DNA of 64,000 nt from Mesobacillus maritimus (GCF_023715205.1 NZ_JAMBNR010000003.1:62001-126000); one strand, 5' to 3'; shown: positions 16,992-26,665, numbered from the stretch's first letter. Translations and numbers: made by a program. Notes: generated from the sequence alone by a model not told the origin.

Positions 16992-17106
16992 AGCGATGAG
17001 CTGAGTTGGATAAGTCGACAGACACTCCTTTATGGAAATGCACGATGTGGCGTGCAGTCTGTCGCCCCAATACGCAAAGCCGCCTGCTATGCAGGCGGCT
17101 TTTTTA
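16992..17106 (+). ncRNA. Candidate structured small RNA or leader ending in an intrinsic terminator
   Basis: Downstream of the promoter at 16958-16986, an ~115-nt segment folds into a long helix CGACAGAC (17016-17023)/GTCTGTCG (17057-17064), with TGCAC/GTGCA (17039-17043/17052-17056) inside it. It finishes with the perfect terminator GCCGCCTGC-TAT-GCAGGCGGC followed by Ts (17079-17105). A separate -10 TATAAT (17180-17185) lies beyond the terminator, so the RNA may be an independent sRNA rather than a leader of the MFS gene. I do not recognise a known family. Reading frames across it lack a good start. Confidence 0.5.
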
Positions 17107-17218
17107 TTTTACTTACTTTCGTTTTCGCATTGTCGGAACTTGTAGAATAATACATCTATTCGAGTTTTATCCTTTTCGTTATAATAGAGTGACTAATCTG
17201 AAGGCAGGTTCTACTCTT

Positions 17219-18457
17219 ATGAGAATTAGAGATTTGCATCCGAATATTAAAATTAGGCTTGTAACTGATTTCTTTATTACCCTTACACAGATGGCGATTT
17301 TTCCTTTTATGGCAATTTATTTCAGTAGCCATTTAGGGGCTGCTTTAGCAGGGATTTTATTAATGGCCAATGTGATTGTTTCGATTCTTGCCGGGCTGCT
17401 ATCAGGTTATCTCTCTGATCATCTAGGCAGAAAGAAAATTATTGTGATCGCTGAAGTCATTCAAGTTGCCTCATTATTAGTCATGACCTTGGCCAATTCA
17501 CCACTATTAACCTCCGTTTGGTTAACTTATATCATGTTCTTATTTAGCAACGTCAGCTCTAGTATTATTGGTCCTGTTGTCAATGCAATGATCGTTGATG
17601 TGAGCACGGAAAAAGAACGTACCTTTATTTACGGAATTGGATATTGGCTTGGGAATATTTCGATTGCTGCCGGGGCCGCATTAGGAGGTCTCCTATTCGA
17701 GGAACACCGTTTTATTTTATTTGGCTTATTTTTACTCGTAAGCGTTGCATCCCTTATCATCATGATCTTTTTCATTGAGGAGTCACTTCATATTCCTAGT
17801 TCAGGGAAATCAAGCCCAAAACTAAATTTTTCCCAAAACTATGGGAAGGTGTTGCAAGACCGACGATTCATGTTATTTACGCTTGCCACTATCCTTGTCA
17901 TGTCACTTGAGTTTCAGCTAGATAAATACATAGCAGTTCGATTAAAAGACGAATTTCATGCAAGTTTGTTTAACTTTGAAATAACAGGAATACGGATGTT
18001 TAGTATCATTATGTTAATCAACACGATTGTTATTGTCTTACTCACGCTTCAAGTTTCAAAATGGTTAAGCCAATTTGATAAAAAGAAGGTCCTAACTATT
18101 GGAATTGTTGTTTATACGCTTAGCTTTAGTATTCTTAGCATGAGCAATTCCTTTTTAATCATTGTCATCATGGCTTTTTTATTTACATTAGGTGAGTTGA
18201 TCTATTCTCCTGTAAAACAAACCGTTCTTGCAGGCATAATCGATGATCAATCTCGTGCCTCCTATATGGCGGTTGATAGTCTTTCTTATAATGTTGCTAT
18301 GCTTCTAGGAAGTCTCGGTTTAACTTTAGGAGCCATTGTCCCTCCAAATGGAATGGCTGTCCTCTACTTATGCTTAGGATTAGCTGGAATGCTTTGCTAC
18401 CGAGCGGCAATCAAACAAACAGGTACAACCAATAAGCAAGCTGATGTGTCAATCTAG
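17219..18457 (+). CDS. MFS multidrug-type exporter
   Basis: Major facilitator of 412 residues with about twelve membrane helices. The signature loop between helices 2 and 3 is GYLSDHLGRKKI. The open frame extends upstream to 17006 through the candidate RNA and its terminator, so I start at ATG 17219; the SD (AGGCAGG) is weak and ten bases away. The central charged loop (about 190-210) fits a 6+6 helix layout. Drug/proton antiport is the family expectation; the substrate is unknown. Confidence 0.87.
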   Translation: MRIRDLHPNIKIRLVTDFFITLTQMAIFPFMAIYFSSHLGAALAGILLMANVIVSILAGLLSGYLSDHLGRKKIIVIAEVIQVASLLVMTLANSPLLTSVWLTYIMFLFSNVSSSIIGPVVNAMIVDVSTEKERTFIYGIGYWLGNISIAAGAALGGLLFEEHRFILFGLFLLVSVASLIIMIFFIEESLHIPSSGKSSPKLNFSQNYGKVLQDRRFMLFTLATILVMSLEFQLDKYIAVRLKDEFHASLFNFEITGIRMFSIIMLINTIVIVLLTLQVSKWLSQFDKKKVLTIGIVVYTLSFSILSMSNSFLIIVIMAFLFTLGELIYSPVKQTVLAGIIDDQSRASYMAVDSLSYNVAMLLGSLGLTLGAIVPPNGMAVLYLCLGLAGMLCYRAAIKQTGTTNKQADVSI

Positions 18458-18466
18458 ACCCAAAAC

Positions 18467-18507
18467 AAAAGCTCTCTTCCTCCTATAAATCGAGGAAAAG
18501 AGCTTTT
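18467..18507. terminator. Bidirectional terminator between convergent genes
   Basis: The long stem AAAAGCTCT-C-TTCCTC/GAGGAA-AGAGCTTTT lies between the MFS gene (+) and the DUF418 gene (-). Confidence 0.9.
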
Positions 18508-18514
18508 TAAATAG

Positions 18515-19516
18515 TTATTTACGCTTGAGCAATGGTGGCACTTCCAGATAAGTGAACATCCTCCAGACCCACTCTAACGGCCCAAAGTGAAAAAACCGCA
18601 GCCATATAATGCTGTAGAGTAATTGGATTAGGTAAATAACCAAACAAATAAAGAGCGACTGCAAATAATGGATTTGTCCGGAAAGATTCAACCCATAACC
18701 AACAATCATGATAAACACTGTTTGCATTAAATAATTCGTCAAAGCCATACGTCCGTAGGCTTTTAATGGTGAAAAGAGTCTTTGGAAAAAGGAAGACTGT
18801 ACTAGTAGGACATATGCCCCCACATAAAAACTGGATACAATCGGACCAACCATGAGTCCTATATAGTAAAACCAATACAAACTGTTTGATTCTTGGAAAC
18901 CTTGTGTTGGAAGCAGCTGATTTTGATAAACCAAAGCTAGTACGCTTAAAATGAAGGCAATCATAGTAAACCAAATGATTTTTTTCTTTTTAGCAGAGAT
19001 TTGTTCAAAAACACGGTACTGTCCAGCCGTTAGCCCCAGCAAAATCATTGGTAGTGGAAGCAGAACCTTCATCCCCACCAAACTAAACACAAAGAGCAAA
19101 CCTAAACTAATAACGAGATTTAACTCTTTTTTCAATTTATAAAGTGGGAGAACCAATAATCCAAAGACAGCATAAATACTTAAGGCTTCTCCTGGGTGAT
19201 ACATTGAATGAATAAGTCCAAATAAAAACATTGCAAGCAGACGGCGTAAAAATAGGATATACCCATTATTTCCTTTAGCAATCGCTCGTGAAATAAACAG
19301 ATAAAAACCGATGCCAAATAAAAAGGAGAAGATGGTAAAAAAGCGTCCCTCAATAAATAAGTAAAGGAATTTCCAATAATGCTCATCCATTGTCCCGGGG
19401 ATAGGGGTGCGGGCAGAAAGAAGAAATACACTATTAATTAGGAGAATACCAAGAAGAGCGAACCCTCTTAAATAATCAAGCGTTTGAATTCGGTTGCTTC
19501 CTTCAATCGGGTTCAT
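18515..19516 (-). CDS. DUF418 domain-containing membrane protein (YeiB-like)
   Basis: 333 residues with eight or more membrane helices. The N-terminal RIQTLDYLRGFALLGILLIN motif and C-terminal YGRMALTNYLMQT and FGPLEWVWR are hallmarks of the DUF418/YeiB family, which is distantly related to membrane acyltransferases. No biochemical role is established. It is monocistronic, with the MITE-like element just upstream. Confidence 0.87.
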   Translation of the reverse strand: MNPIEGSNRIQTLDYLRGFALLGILLINSVFLLSARTPIPGTMDEHYWKFLYLFIEGRFFTIFSFLFGIGFYLFISRAIAKGNNGYILFLRRLLAMFLFGLIHSMYHPGEALSIYAVFGLLVLPLYKLKKELNLVISLGLLFVFSLVGMKVLLPLPMILLGLTAGQYRVFEQISAKKKKIIWFTMIAFILSVLALVYQNQLLPTQGFQESNSLYWFYYIGLMVGPIVSSFYVGAYVLLVQSSFFQRLFSPLKAYGRMALTNYLMQTVFIMIVGYGLNLSGQIHYLQSLFICLVIYLIQLLYSIIWLRFFHFGPLEWVWRMFTYLEVPPLLKRK

Positions 19517-19581
19517 TTCTCAATTCCTTTCTTCCTTCTATTTACACACAGGTTCTATTTCCTATGATGCTATCTTTAGTA

Positions 19582-19765
19582 GGCTCTTTTCGTAAAAGGT
19601 TGTTGTTAAAATCCTAAAGCTGATTTTAACGCAGAATAAGCGATTTTGTTCGTTCATACTAAGTTTGCTGGTTCTTTTCTCCTGATTTAAAGTTACTTTC
19701 CAATGAAAACACAGCTGATTTTTATCATTTTATCTCTAAAAACAAAAAGGTTTGAGAAAAGAGCC
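19582..19765 (+). mobile_element. MITE-like element, copy 1 (184 bp)
   Basis: Bounded by inverted ends GGCTCTTTTC and GAAAAGAGCC, and flanked by a perfect direct repeat TTAGTA (19576-19581 and 19766-19771). It contains the hairpin GTTAAAATC...GATTTTAAC (19605-19630). Related copies lie at 25636-25812 and 61997-62179. No coding capacity. It fills most of the 19517-19821 gap. Confidence 0.75.
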
Positions 19766-19821
19766 TTAGTAAAAAACAGCCTTACTACAATAAGCATTCA
19801 AGGGGCTGTTTCGTTTCAATC

Positions 19822-20085
19822 TCAATTCCATTGTTTTAACTTGTCCAGCAATTGATTCATGTCATCGGCGGTAACAAAATCACCGTTCACAATCGCATAT
19901 GGTGATTGATTGCATTTTTTACAATGACTTTGACATTCATATTCTTTATAGTTCACTTTTTTTTGGTTTAGAAAGTTTTGATAGTCAGCAAAATGTTCTT
20001 CCTTTAAAAAGCGATCAAGGTTTTTTTCACAAAATTCAACTTGAAGCTTCTTTTCTTTTGCAAAAAGCTTTGTTAAAAAGCCCAC
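19822..20085 (-). CDS. DUF1450 family protein (YuzB-like)
   Basis: 87 residues. The family pattern is clear: an EFCEKN motif near the start, then C-x3-C-x2-C (CQSHCKKC) and YAIVNGDFVTADD, matching the YuzB layout. The cysteines may bind a metal or cluster, but no function is known. GGGGGAC-type SD precedes the start. It appears monocistronic. Confidence 0.8.
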   Translation of the reverse strand: MGFLTKLFAKEKKLQVEFCEKNLDRFLKEEHFADYQNFLNQKKVNYKEYECQSHCKKCNQSPYAIVNGDFVTADDMNQLLDKLKQWN

Positions 20086-20220
20086 GATGTGTCCCCCTTC
20101 TACGAGGTTATAAATAAAAATCCAGACACTTTATCTGGGGTAATCTATCAATTTATTACCTATTACTATCATAATATGTCTCCAACATAACGCAAGGAAA
20201 AGAGCCTAAAAAGACATATG

Positions 20221-20252
20221 AAAAAAAGGACCTTAACTGAAATGTAAGGTCC
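20221..20252 (-). terminator. Terminator of the dioxygenase gene
   Basis: AGGACCTTA/TAAGGTCCT stem with a T-run on the minus strand, 10 bp after the stop codon. Confidence 0.9.
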
Positions 20253-20261
20253 TATCACTTG

Positions 20262-21239
20262 TTATTCTTTTTTAAAATCAATCGTACTTCTTACCGTATC
20301 AATTGGGCGAACCATACTCTCGATTTGTTCACGCTTTGATTCAAGGAACGGAGGTAAGGATAACTTCTCTCCTAGAGTTTCATAAGGCTCATCGCCCATG
20401 AATCCTGGACCATCTGTCGCAAATTCAAATAAAATTTGTGGAGCCACACGGCAATATAAAGAACCAAAGAAGAAGCGATCGACAAACCCAGACGTTTGAA
20501 AACCAAATCCTCTCATATGTTGATCCCAATCATTTAGAACCTCACGATCATCCACACGGAAGGCTGCATGATGAACAGTTCCATAACCTTGCTGCGCTGG
20601 TGGAAGCATCGTATTGTATTCCACAACCACTTGAGCACCATTTCCACCTTCGCCAACTTCAAATAAATGCAATGAACCTTCATGAGCAATTTCTTTAAAC
20701 AAAAGAACTCTTTCCATCATTTCTTTAAAATATTCAAATTGAGCAATCCGTACATGAATCGGTCCTAATCCGGTGATCGCGAATTCAAGTGGAATCGGAC
20801 CTTTTTGCCAAGGAGTTCCGGCCGCAACGCCTTTATTGTTTTCATCTGAAATTAATTGATATTGCTGGTCATCAAAGTCAACGAAGTTAAGAACCTTTTT
20901 ACCAAACTGATCCTTAATCCCAGTATGCTTTACTTCTAAACGGTCAAACCGTTTTTCCCAATAATCTAATGCAGCATCACTCGGCACGCGAAACGCTGTT
21001 TTAAAAATTTCGTTCGTTCCATGGTGACCTTTAGGAATTCCAGGGAAATCAAAGAACGTCATATCTGTTCCAGCATTTCCTTCATCATCGGCGAAGAATA
21101 AATGATAAGTTCTGATATCATCTTGATTGACTGTCTTTTTTACTAAACGCATTCCAAGCACAAAGGTGAAGAATTCATAATTCTTTTCCGCACTGCTGGT
21201 TATCGCTGTTACATGGTGGATTCCTTTTAATCCCTTCAT
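20262..21239 (-). CDS. Ring-cleaving dioxygenase, MhqO/MhqA type
   Basis: 325-residue vicinal-oxygen-chelate protein with two glyoxalase-like modules. Metal ligands are visible as His in GIHHVTAI near residue 8, His in YGTVHHAAFRV, and Glu in ILFEFATDGPGF. It closely resembles the Bacillus MhqO and MhqA enzymes, which act in hydroquinone/catechol and quinone detoxification. An MhqR-like operator lies directly upstream (21283-21315). The exact aromatic substrate is not known. AGG-type SD precedes the ATG. Confidence 0.88.
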   Translation of the reverse strand: MKGLKGIHHVTAITSSAEKNYEFFTFVLGMRLVKKTVNQDDIRTYHLFFADDEGNAGTDMTFFDFPGIPKGHHGTNEIFKTAFRVPSDAALDYWEKRFDRLEVKHTGIKDQFGKKVLNFVDFDDQQYQLISDENNKGVAAGTPWQKGPIPLEFAITGLGPIHVRIAQFEYFKEMMERVLLFKEIAHEGSLHLFEVGEGGNGAQVVVEYNTMLPPAQQGYGTVHHAAFRVDDREVLNDWDQHMRGFGFQTSGFVDRFFFGSLYCRVAPQILFEFATDGPGFMGDEPYETLGEKLSLPPFLESKREQIESMVRPIDTVRSTIDFKKE

Positions 21240-21282
21240 TAAAAAACCTCCATTTGTTTATCCGCTCTATTTTATATTTTAA

Positions 21283-21315
21283 TATCTTCAAATTGAATAT
21301 CTTTAATTCGAGATA
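21283..21315. promoter_or_regulatory. MhqR-like operator
   Basis: TATCTTTAATTCGAGATA (21298-21315) matches 16 of 18 bases of the MhqR inverted repeat as I recall it (TATCTCGAATTCGAGATA). A weaker copy, TATCTTCAAATTGAATAT, overlaps it at 21283-21300. It is 44-76 bp upstream of the dioxygenase start, where a repressor would act. The mhqR gene itself is not in the window. Confidence 0.6.
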
Positions 21316-21366
21316 AATATATCATGATTGGTTAGGAGATGTCAATAAAGTGATTTAGAAGGCGGA

Positions 21367-21561
21367 TCAATCGATCCCTTTTAGTTCACAATACTGCTCA
21401 ACCAATTGTTCAATCTGATCTAGTTCAGGGAACTTCCCTTGAAAATCAAACTTGATTTCCTCAACAAATTCGCCACGGTTGTATACATGAATAGCACCAT
21501 TCTGTTCGATGACACTGTATTCCGGTTCAAAACGATAGCCGCTGCGTTCAATTGCACCCAA
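21367..21561 (-). CDS. YbxH-like small protein
   Basis: 64 residues, beginning MGAIERSGYRFEPEYSVI and ending in an acidic EQLVEQYCELKGI helix. The pattern fits the short conserved Bacillus YbxH family as I recall it; no function is known. GAAGGAGGACG precedes the ATG. From 21562 to 21850 I see no gene, only AT-rich sequence and a 14-bp palindrome AACAGAATTCTGTT (21793-21806). Confidence 0.7.
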   Translation of the reverse strand: MGAIERSGYRFEPEYSVIEQNGAIHVYNRGEFVEEIKFDFQGKFPELDQIEQLVEQYCELKGID

Positions 21562-21849
21562 AGTTTTCGTCCTCCTTCACATTTATTATTTTTATTATTT
21601 GTGCGGTTCATATTCCTATACAAATAAAATCAATGGGAATTTGTATCAAAAACAAACATACGTTCCCTTTTGTGAATAATAATTATGAAAAGGTAACACC
21701 TAGAAACGGAAAATATAGCTCCGAGATGCTAAATAAAAAGCTAGAATTTGAGAAAGAATTTTTCCTTTTATAAATAACTGCTGTTTCAAAAAAACAGAAT
21801 TCTGTTGAGAATTAACTCTTAACTCGACATGAATAATCCCTTCAATCTC

Positions 21850-21878
21850 AAAAAAAAGACCAGCTATTCGCTGGTCTT
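21850..21878 (-). terminator. Terminator of ssrA
   Basis: AAGACCAGC/GCTGGTCTT stem followed by eight T residues on the minus strand, just beyond the tmRNA 3' end. Confidence 0.9.
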
Positions 21879-21895
21879 GTTATCCACCTTATGTA

Positions 21896-22527
21896 TGGTG
21901 GAGACGGTGGGACGTGCACTTCCATGCTTTCGTCATGGCACTGACTATATCTTGAACCTGCGTTGGCAGGCCCTCTGGCGTCTTATGCGAATCATATATT
22001 TACCATAAAGGCAGGATGTCGCATCCTAGTACTACCATGTAGGCAGCCTATAAGTCGATACACGGCTGTTGGATTGCTCCACATACCGCTCGGCATTGCC
22101 TTATCGCCACATTATGCGACTTAGGTTTCACCGATAAAGCCAGATTTTCACTTGTATGTTGCCATACAAGGCGACTAATAACTAATCGAACCCACGTCCA
22201 GAAGCATCGCCACTTAAGCTTCTACGAGTGTAGTCGACATATTCGCGTTTCGCTGAGCCTTTTGCCTGCCGACAGGCGGCTGGTCAGCTAGTCTGGTTGT
22301 TCTCTTCCTTCTTCCTCAGACGGTGGAATCCGGCGTAGCCCACTAAGAGTGAGTCCGCTACCCTACCACATGGGCGATGGAGGGGCGAACCGCTAAAGTG
22401 CTATTAGGCAGCTAAAGCGAAGTTGTTGTTAGTTTTGCCAGTTATAGGCTTTGACGTTTTAACGAGGCCGATCCCCTCGACTCGCAACCTAAGCTCGAAC
22501 TACCCCTGTCGAATCCGTAGCGTCCCC
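21896..22527 (-). ncRNA. ssrA: tmRNA (ssrA) interrupted by a group I intron
   Basis: Rescues stalled ribosomes with SmpB. The 5' end GGGGACGCTACGG is at 22527 and the 3' end, with encoded CCA, at 21896. Exons are 22527-22185 (343 nt) and 21912-21896 (17 nt), so mature RNA would be 360 nt, the usual Bacillus length. The tag frame at 22439-22404 encodes GKTNNNFALAA after the charged Ala. The T arm GUGGG-UUCGAUU-CCCAC is restored only by removing the intron at 22184-21913. smpB lies immediately upstream, as in Bacillus. Confidence 0.95.
21913..22184 (-). other. Group I intron (272 nt) in the tmRNA T-loop
   Basis: It inserts in the T-loop after UUCGAU. The P1 helix pairs exon/intron CGAU-UA with internal guide UAGUCG, giving the required U-G wobble at the 5' splice site. 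P2 is CUUGUAUG-GCAA-CAUACAAG. The P7 strands are GACUUAUA (in 22046-22061) and AAGAUAUAGUC (21953-21963), the conserved R and S elements of the guanosine site. The intron ends in G (21913). It has no reading frame, so it would depend on self-splicing and has no homing enzyme. Confidence 0.9.
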
Positions 22528-22606
22528 ATATAATAAAAACAGACGTTAGGATGACTCGGTTTATGTTCCGAGCAAAAGCTGTTTGTCACTCGTGGTGACA
22601 AGACCT

Positions 22607-22635
22607 ATTATAGCAATAACAGCCAAACGTTTCAA
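22607..22635 (-). promoter_or_regulatory. Sigma-A promoter of ssrA
   Basis: On the minus strand, TTGAAA (22635-22630) is 17 nt from a perfect TATAAT (22612-22607). Transcription should start near 22600, leaving a ~70-nt 5' leader, including the hairpin TTGTCAC/GTGACAA, to be removed before the mature 5' end. Confidence 0.85.
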
Positions 22636-22681
22636 CTGGTAATGATTATCCAGTTCTAGAAAAGCCTGCTATAAACTCGGA

Positions 22682-23149
22682 TTACATCTTCTGGCGTTCA
22701 CGGAATGCCCGTTCAATCTCACGTTTCGCTTCTTTCTTCTTCAGGTCTTCACGCTTATCGTATTTCTTTTTCCCACGTGCAAGTCCGAGCAAAACCTTAG
22801 CGTACCCATTTTTCAGATATACTTTCAATGGTACCAATGCATAACCTGTTTCTTTGGTTTCCCCAATCAACTGGTTAATCTCACGGCGATGGAGCAAAAG
22901 CTTGCGTTCACGTAGTGGATCATGATTATAACGGTTCCCTTGCTCATAGGGACTAACATGCATTCCATAGAGGAACACCTCGCCATTATGCACACGTGCA
23001 TAAGAGTCTTTTAAATTCACACGACCAGCACGAATTGACTTGATTTCTGTACCCTGGAGAACAATTCCTGTCTCAAAGGTTTCTTCAACAAAATAATCAT
23101 GGTAGGCTTTTTTATTCTGTGCTACCGTTTTGCCAGCACCTTTAGGCAT
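22682..23149 (-). CDS. smpB: SsrA-binding protein SmpB
   Basis: 155 residues, the normal length. It binds the tRNA-like domain of tmRNA and the decoding site during trans-translation. Visible motifs are [31 protein letters not shown], and the basic C-terminal tail [13 protein letters not shown], which occupies the mRNA channel. It lies between rnr and ssrA, all on the minus strand, so the ribosome-rescue RNA, its partner and the RNase that degrades the faulty mRNA are adjacent. Confidence 0.97.
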   Translation of the reverse strand: MPKGAGKTVAQNKKAYHDYFVEETFETGIVLQGTEIKSIRAGRVNLKDSYARVHNGEVFLYGMHVSPYEQGNRYNHDPLRERKLLLHRREINQLIGETKETGYALVPLKVYLKNGYAKVLLGLARGKKKYDKREDLKKKEAKREIERAFRERQKM

Positions 23150-23262
23150 AGCGTCTCCCCCTTTCTCCTCTTATTTTACCATAAAATGAAACAGTTGACT
23201 TTTAAGAGGGAAAGTCGTGTCCGACCTTAAATTAGGCCGGACACGGATAGATTGTTCCTCTA

Positions 23263-25599
23263 TTAGCGTCGTTTAGGTTTGCGCTTAGCTTTTGGTGCAT
23301 TCTCAAAGAATTTTCGCTTCTTCCGTTTTTTCTTTGCTCCTTCGCCCTGCTGCGCTTTGCCTTTATCTGTACTGCCTTCTGTTTTACCTTTACGAGGTTT
23401 GCGTTCACTACTTCCAGTTTTAAACACTCTTGGTGTCTCACTGCGCTCACGACGTGTCCCTTTCATGCCAACGATTTCAAAATCGATGGAACGCTCATCT
23501 TTATTTACATTCACGACACGTACGGTAATTTCGTCTCCGATTCGGAAGACATTCCCTGTTCGTTCACCAATCATCGCATAATGACGTTCATCGAAGCGGT
23601 AATAGTCGTCGGTCATATAGCTCACATGAACAAGACCTTCAATCGTATTTGGCAACTCGACAAACATTCCAAAATTCGTGACAGAGCTGATGATTCCATC
23701 ATACTCAACACCGATTTTATCTTCCATATACTCAGCTTTTTTCAGCTCGTCAGTTTCCCGTTCGGCTTCAACTGCCCGACGCTCCATATCGGAGGAGTGT
23801 TTCGCGATTTCTGGAAGGTCTGCTCCCCATTTGTCTCGCGTAGCTTGGTCCATCTTTCCTTCAATCAGGTAAGTTCGAATCAAACGGTGAACAATCGTAT
23901 CTGGATAACGACGAATTGGCGAAGTAAAATGCGTATAGAACTCTGTTGATAGGCCATAGTGTCCTAAGCTTTCTTCATAATACTTAGCTTTCTGCATCGA
24001 GCGAAGCATCACAGTTGAAACAACCATTTCTTCCGGTTTCCCTTGAACGGCTTCAATGATTTCCTGTAAAGCACGCGGGTGAACCGCATTAGCTGTCCCC
24101 TTCACGATATATCCAAAGTTAGTAATAAACTCAAAAAACTTACGGAGCTTATCTTCTTTCGGATCTTCGTGGATACGATAAATAAACGGAACCTCTAACC
24201 AATGGAAATGTTCAGCAACCGTTTCGTTAGCTGCCAACATAAACTCTTCGATTAAACGCTCTGCAACGGAACGTTCTCGTAAAACAACATCTGAAGGATG
24301 TCCGTTTTCATCCACAAGTACTTTGGATTCTTTAAAATCAAAATCAATTGCACCACGCGTCATCCGCTTATTACGGAGAATCGCGGCCAACTCTTCCATC
24401 ATTTCAAACATTGGCACAAGAGATTCGTATCGTTTCCGTGTATCCTCATCCTTGTCTACTAAAATCAGATTGACATCATGATAAGTCATACGTTCCGTTG
24501 TTTTAATCACACTTTGGAAAATCTCATGATCAACCACTTCACCATCCGGTGAGATTTCCATTGTACAACTTAACGTCAATCGATTTACCTTTGGATTTAA
24601 TGAACAGATTCCATTGGATAGGCGGTGAGGAATCATTGGAATCACTCGATCAACTAAATACACACTAGTTGCGCGTTCAGATGCTTCACGGTCGATTGGT
24701 GATCCTTCTTCAACATAATAACTTACATCCGCAATATGAACACCTAGCTTATAATTTCCATTTCCGAGCTTCGTGACAGTTACCGCATCATCCAAGTCTT
24801 TCGCATCTGCTCCATCGATCGTGACAATCACTTCGTCACGAAGATCGCGTCGGTTTGCAAGTTCACTTTCATCAATTTCATCCGGTGTCTCATTGGCTTG
24901 TTGCAAAACTTCCTCTGGAAACTCCATCGGCAAGCCGTGTTTATGGATAATCGATAAAATATCGACACCCGGGTCATTTTTATGCCCTAAAATCGAGACA
25001 ACTTCGCCTTCAGCTGATTTACGGCCTTCTGGATAACTAGTGAGATTCACAACAACCTTGTGACCTTCGACCGCTCCACCAGATGATTCTTTTGGGATAA
25101 AAATATCACTAGCAAACTTCTTATCATCCGGGATGACGAAACCAAAATGTCTACTTTCCGTATATGTACCAACAATCTGCTGAACACCACGTTCAACTAT
25201 CCGAACAATCGTCCCCTCCCGACGCTGCCCAGAACTCTCCGCTGAAACTCGTGCTAAGACGATATCTCCATGCATCGCATTATTGGTTTCATTTGGTGGA
25301 ATAAAAATATCATCCATTCCAGGCTCTTCGGGGATGACAAAGGCAAATCCTTTAGAATGCCCTGTTAACTTTCCACGAACAAGATTCATTTTTTCTGGTA
25401 ACCCGTAACGATTGCTTCGGGTCCGTACAACTAGTCCTCTTTCCTCCATGACGACTAATGCTTTTACAAAGTCTTTAAATGTCGCCGAATCTTCAATCCC
25501 AAAAGCTTGCTCGAGCTCTTGGACTGTCAGAGGTTTATAGGCTTCATCCTTCATATAATGAAGGAGACGGTCAATATGACCTTGAATAGTCTCTTCCAT
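23263..25599 (-). CDS. rnr: Ribonuclease R
   Basis: 778-residue 3'-5' exoribonuclease of the RNB family. Order: N-terminal helix-turn-helix (about 1-70), two cold-shock domains, catalytic RNB domain ([15 protein letters not shown] with the metal-binding Asp cluster, then [11 protein letters not shown]), an S1 domain ([18 protein letters not shown]), and a very basic Lys/Arg tail from about residue 705. It degrades structured RNA and mRNAs released by tmRNA; smpB follows 113 bp downstream. Start ATG has AAGGAGGG. Confidence 0.96.
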   Translation of the reverse strand: MEETIQGHIDRLLHYMKDEAYKPLTVQELEQAFGIEDSATFKDFVKALVVMEERGLVVRTRSNRYGLPEKMNLVRGKLTGHSKGFAFVIPEEPGMDDIFIPPNETNNAMHGDIVLARVSAESSGQRREGTIVRIVERGVQQIVGTYTESRHFGFVIPDDKKFASDIFIPKESSGGAVEGHKVVVNLTSYPEGRKSAEGEVVSILGHKNDPGVDILSIIHKHGLPMEFPEEVLQQANETPDEIDESELANRRDLRDEVIVTIDGADAKDLDDAVTVTKLGNGNYKLGVHIADVSYYVEEGSPIDREASERATSVYLVDRVIPMIPHRLSNGICSLNPKVNRLTLSCTMEISPDGEVVDHEIFQSVIKTTERMTYHDVNLILVDKDEDTRKRYESLVPMFEMMEELAAILRNKRMTRGAIDFDFKESKVLVDENGHPSDVVLRERSVAERLIEEFMLAANETVAEHFHWLEVPFIYRIHEDPKEDKLRKFFEFITNFGYIVKGTANAVHPRALQEIIEAVQGKPEEMVVSTVMLRSMQKAKYYEESLGHYGLSTEFYTHFTSPIRRYPDTIVHRLIRTYLIEGKMDQATRDKWGADLPEIAKHSSDMERRAVEAERETDELKKAEYMEDKIGVEYDGIISSVTNFGMFVELPNTIEGLVHVSYMTDDYYRFDERHYAMIGERTGNVFRIGDEITVRVVNVNKDERSIDFEIVGMKGTRRERSETPRVFKTGSSERKPRKGKTEGSTDKGKAQQGEGAKKKRKKRKFFENAPKAKRKPKRR

Positions 25600-25635
25600 A
25601 TGTAAAATCCCTCCTTTTATTCTCGTCTTTCATTA

Positions 25636-25812
25636 GGCTCTTTTCTCAAACCTTGTTGCTTTTCACAACAAGTACACTGAATATGCTTGGTTATTCAAGT
25701 AAATCGACATCTTTTATGAGAAAAGAGCTTGCAGACTAATCTTAAACATACAAATGGCTGGCTACTATTTCGTTAAAATCGTCTTTAGGATTTCAACAAC
25801 AATCTTTCAGCC
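25636..25812 (-). mobile_element. MITE-like element, copy 2 (177 bp)
   Basis: Inverted relative to copies 1 and 3. The GGCTCTTTTCTCA end is at 25636 and the CAGCC end at 25812. It keeps the GTTAAAATCG...GATTTCAAC-like hairpin and the internal TGAGAAAAGAGC. Flanks TTCATTA and TTCATA hint at a decayed target duplication. It lies between rnr and the esterase gene. Confidence 0.7.
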
Positions 25813-25848
25813 TTCATATATGTTTAGTTGTCTCATTTATACCTATAT

Positions 25849-26595
25849 TTATTCTTTCCAACTTAGGCTCTCAAGAAACGCATAAACGTCCTCATGTAGC
25901 TGGTCCTTCTCCTTATCAAATGTGATTACATGTCCTGATTCTTCGTACCACTTTATTTCTTTACGCACGGACTCTACTTCATTATAAATGATATTGGCAC
26001 TATCCGGGTTAATCATATGATCATGACGACCTTGGACAACAAATGTTGGTGCATAAACCATGTCCACATTATTTCGAACTTCGGAAATGACCTCTTGGAC
26101 CCCTTTTAAGGTTTTCATTGGTGTTTTTTCAAACTCTCCCATTTCGGCAGCAATTTGCTCATCTGTTTTTCCTTCAAGCTTCTTGTATTCGCGGGCATAA
26201 TGTAAAACGCCCTTATACATGACCTCTTCACTCTTGATGTACATTGGCGCACACATTGGGACAACCCCCATCACAGGTACTGTATACCCTAATTTTAAGG
26301 AAAATACACCACCAATGGATAAACCAACTACCGCGATTTCGTCATATCCCTCATTTTTTAAATAATCATATGCATTGGTCACATCTTGCCACCAATCCTC
26401 AGGCCCGGTATGAACAAGTTCTTCTGGTGGTACCCCATGACCTTTGTAAATCGGCGCATGGCATGTATACCCCTTATCATGGAGGAATCGTCCCATCATG
26501 CGTACATCCGCCGAATTCCCTGTAAAACCATGCAGCATAAGCACAGCTCTTTTCCCAGCTTTAAATGTAAATGGTTTTGGCACTAGCTTTTTCAT
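25849..26595 (-). CDS. Carboxylesterase (Est30/YvaK type)
   Basis: 248-residue alpha/beta hydrolase. The oxyanion region is [11 protein letters not shown]; the nucleophile elbow is GLSIGG; the acid and base fall in [11 protein letters not shown] and SGHVITFD. It belongs to the small thermostable Bacillus/Geobacillus esterase group that hydrolyses short acyl esters in the cytoplasm. It has a conserved position between rnr and secG. A perfect 20-bp palindrome 50 bp upstream may be its operator. Confidence 0.92.
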   Translation of the reverse strand: MKKLVPKPFTFKAGKRAVLMLHGFTGNSADVRMMGRFLHDKGYTCHAPIYKGHGVPPEELVHTGPEDWWQDVTNAYDYLKNEGYDEIAVVGLSIGGVFSLKLGYTVPVMGVVPMCAPMYIKSEEVMYKGVLHYAREYKKLEGKTDEQIAAEMGEFEKTPMKTLKGVQEVISEVRNNVDMVYAPTFVVQGRHDHMINPDSANIIYNEVESVRKEIKWYEESGHVITFDKEKDQLHEDVYAFLESLSWKE

Positions 26596-26645
26596 AAAAA
26601 TTACTCCCTCTACTAAAAGATGATCATCAATGATGCATTTCGTAT

Positions 26646-26665
26646 TTAATCAAACGTTTGATTAA
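26646..26665. promoter_or_regulatory. Perfect 20-bp palindrome upstream of the esterase
   Basis: TTAATCAAACGTTTGATTAA reads the same on both strands and lies 51-70 bp upstream of the esterase start. The size and symmetry are typical of TetR-family operators. No TetR gene is in the window. The remaining 26666-26868 gap has only a fragmentary hydrophobic frame (see findings). Confidence 0.55.

Noticed and set aside
17006-17218. N-terminal extension of the MFS protein
   Set aside because: It would read through the candidate RNA and its terminator, has many Cys/Arg residues, and no SD; the ATG at 17219 gives a normal MFS start.
21552-21773. 73-codon plus-strand frame upstream of ssrA
   Set aside because: It overlaps the start of the YbxH-like gene on the other strand and has no SD or recognisable product.
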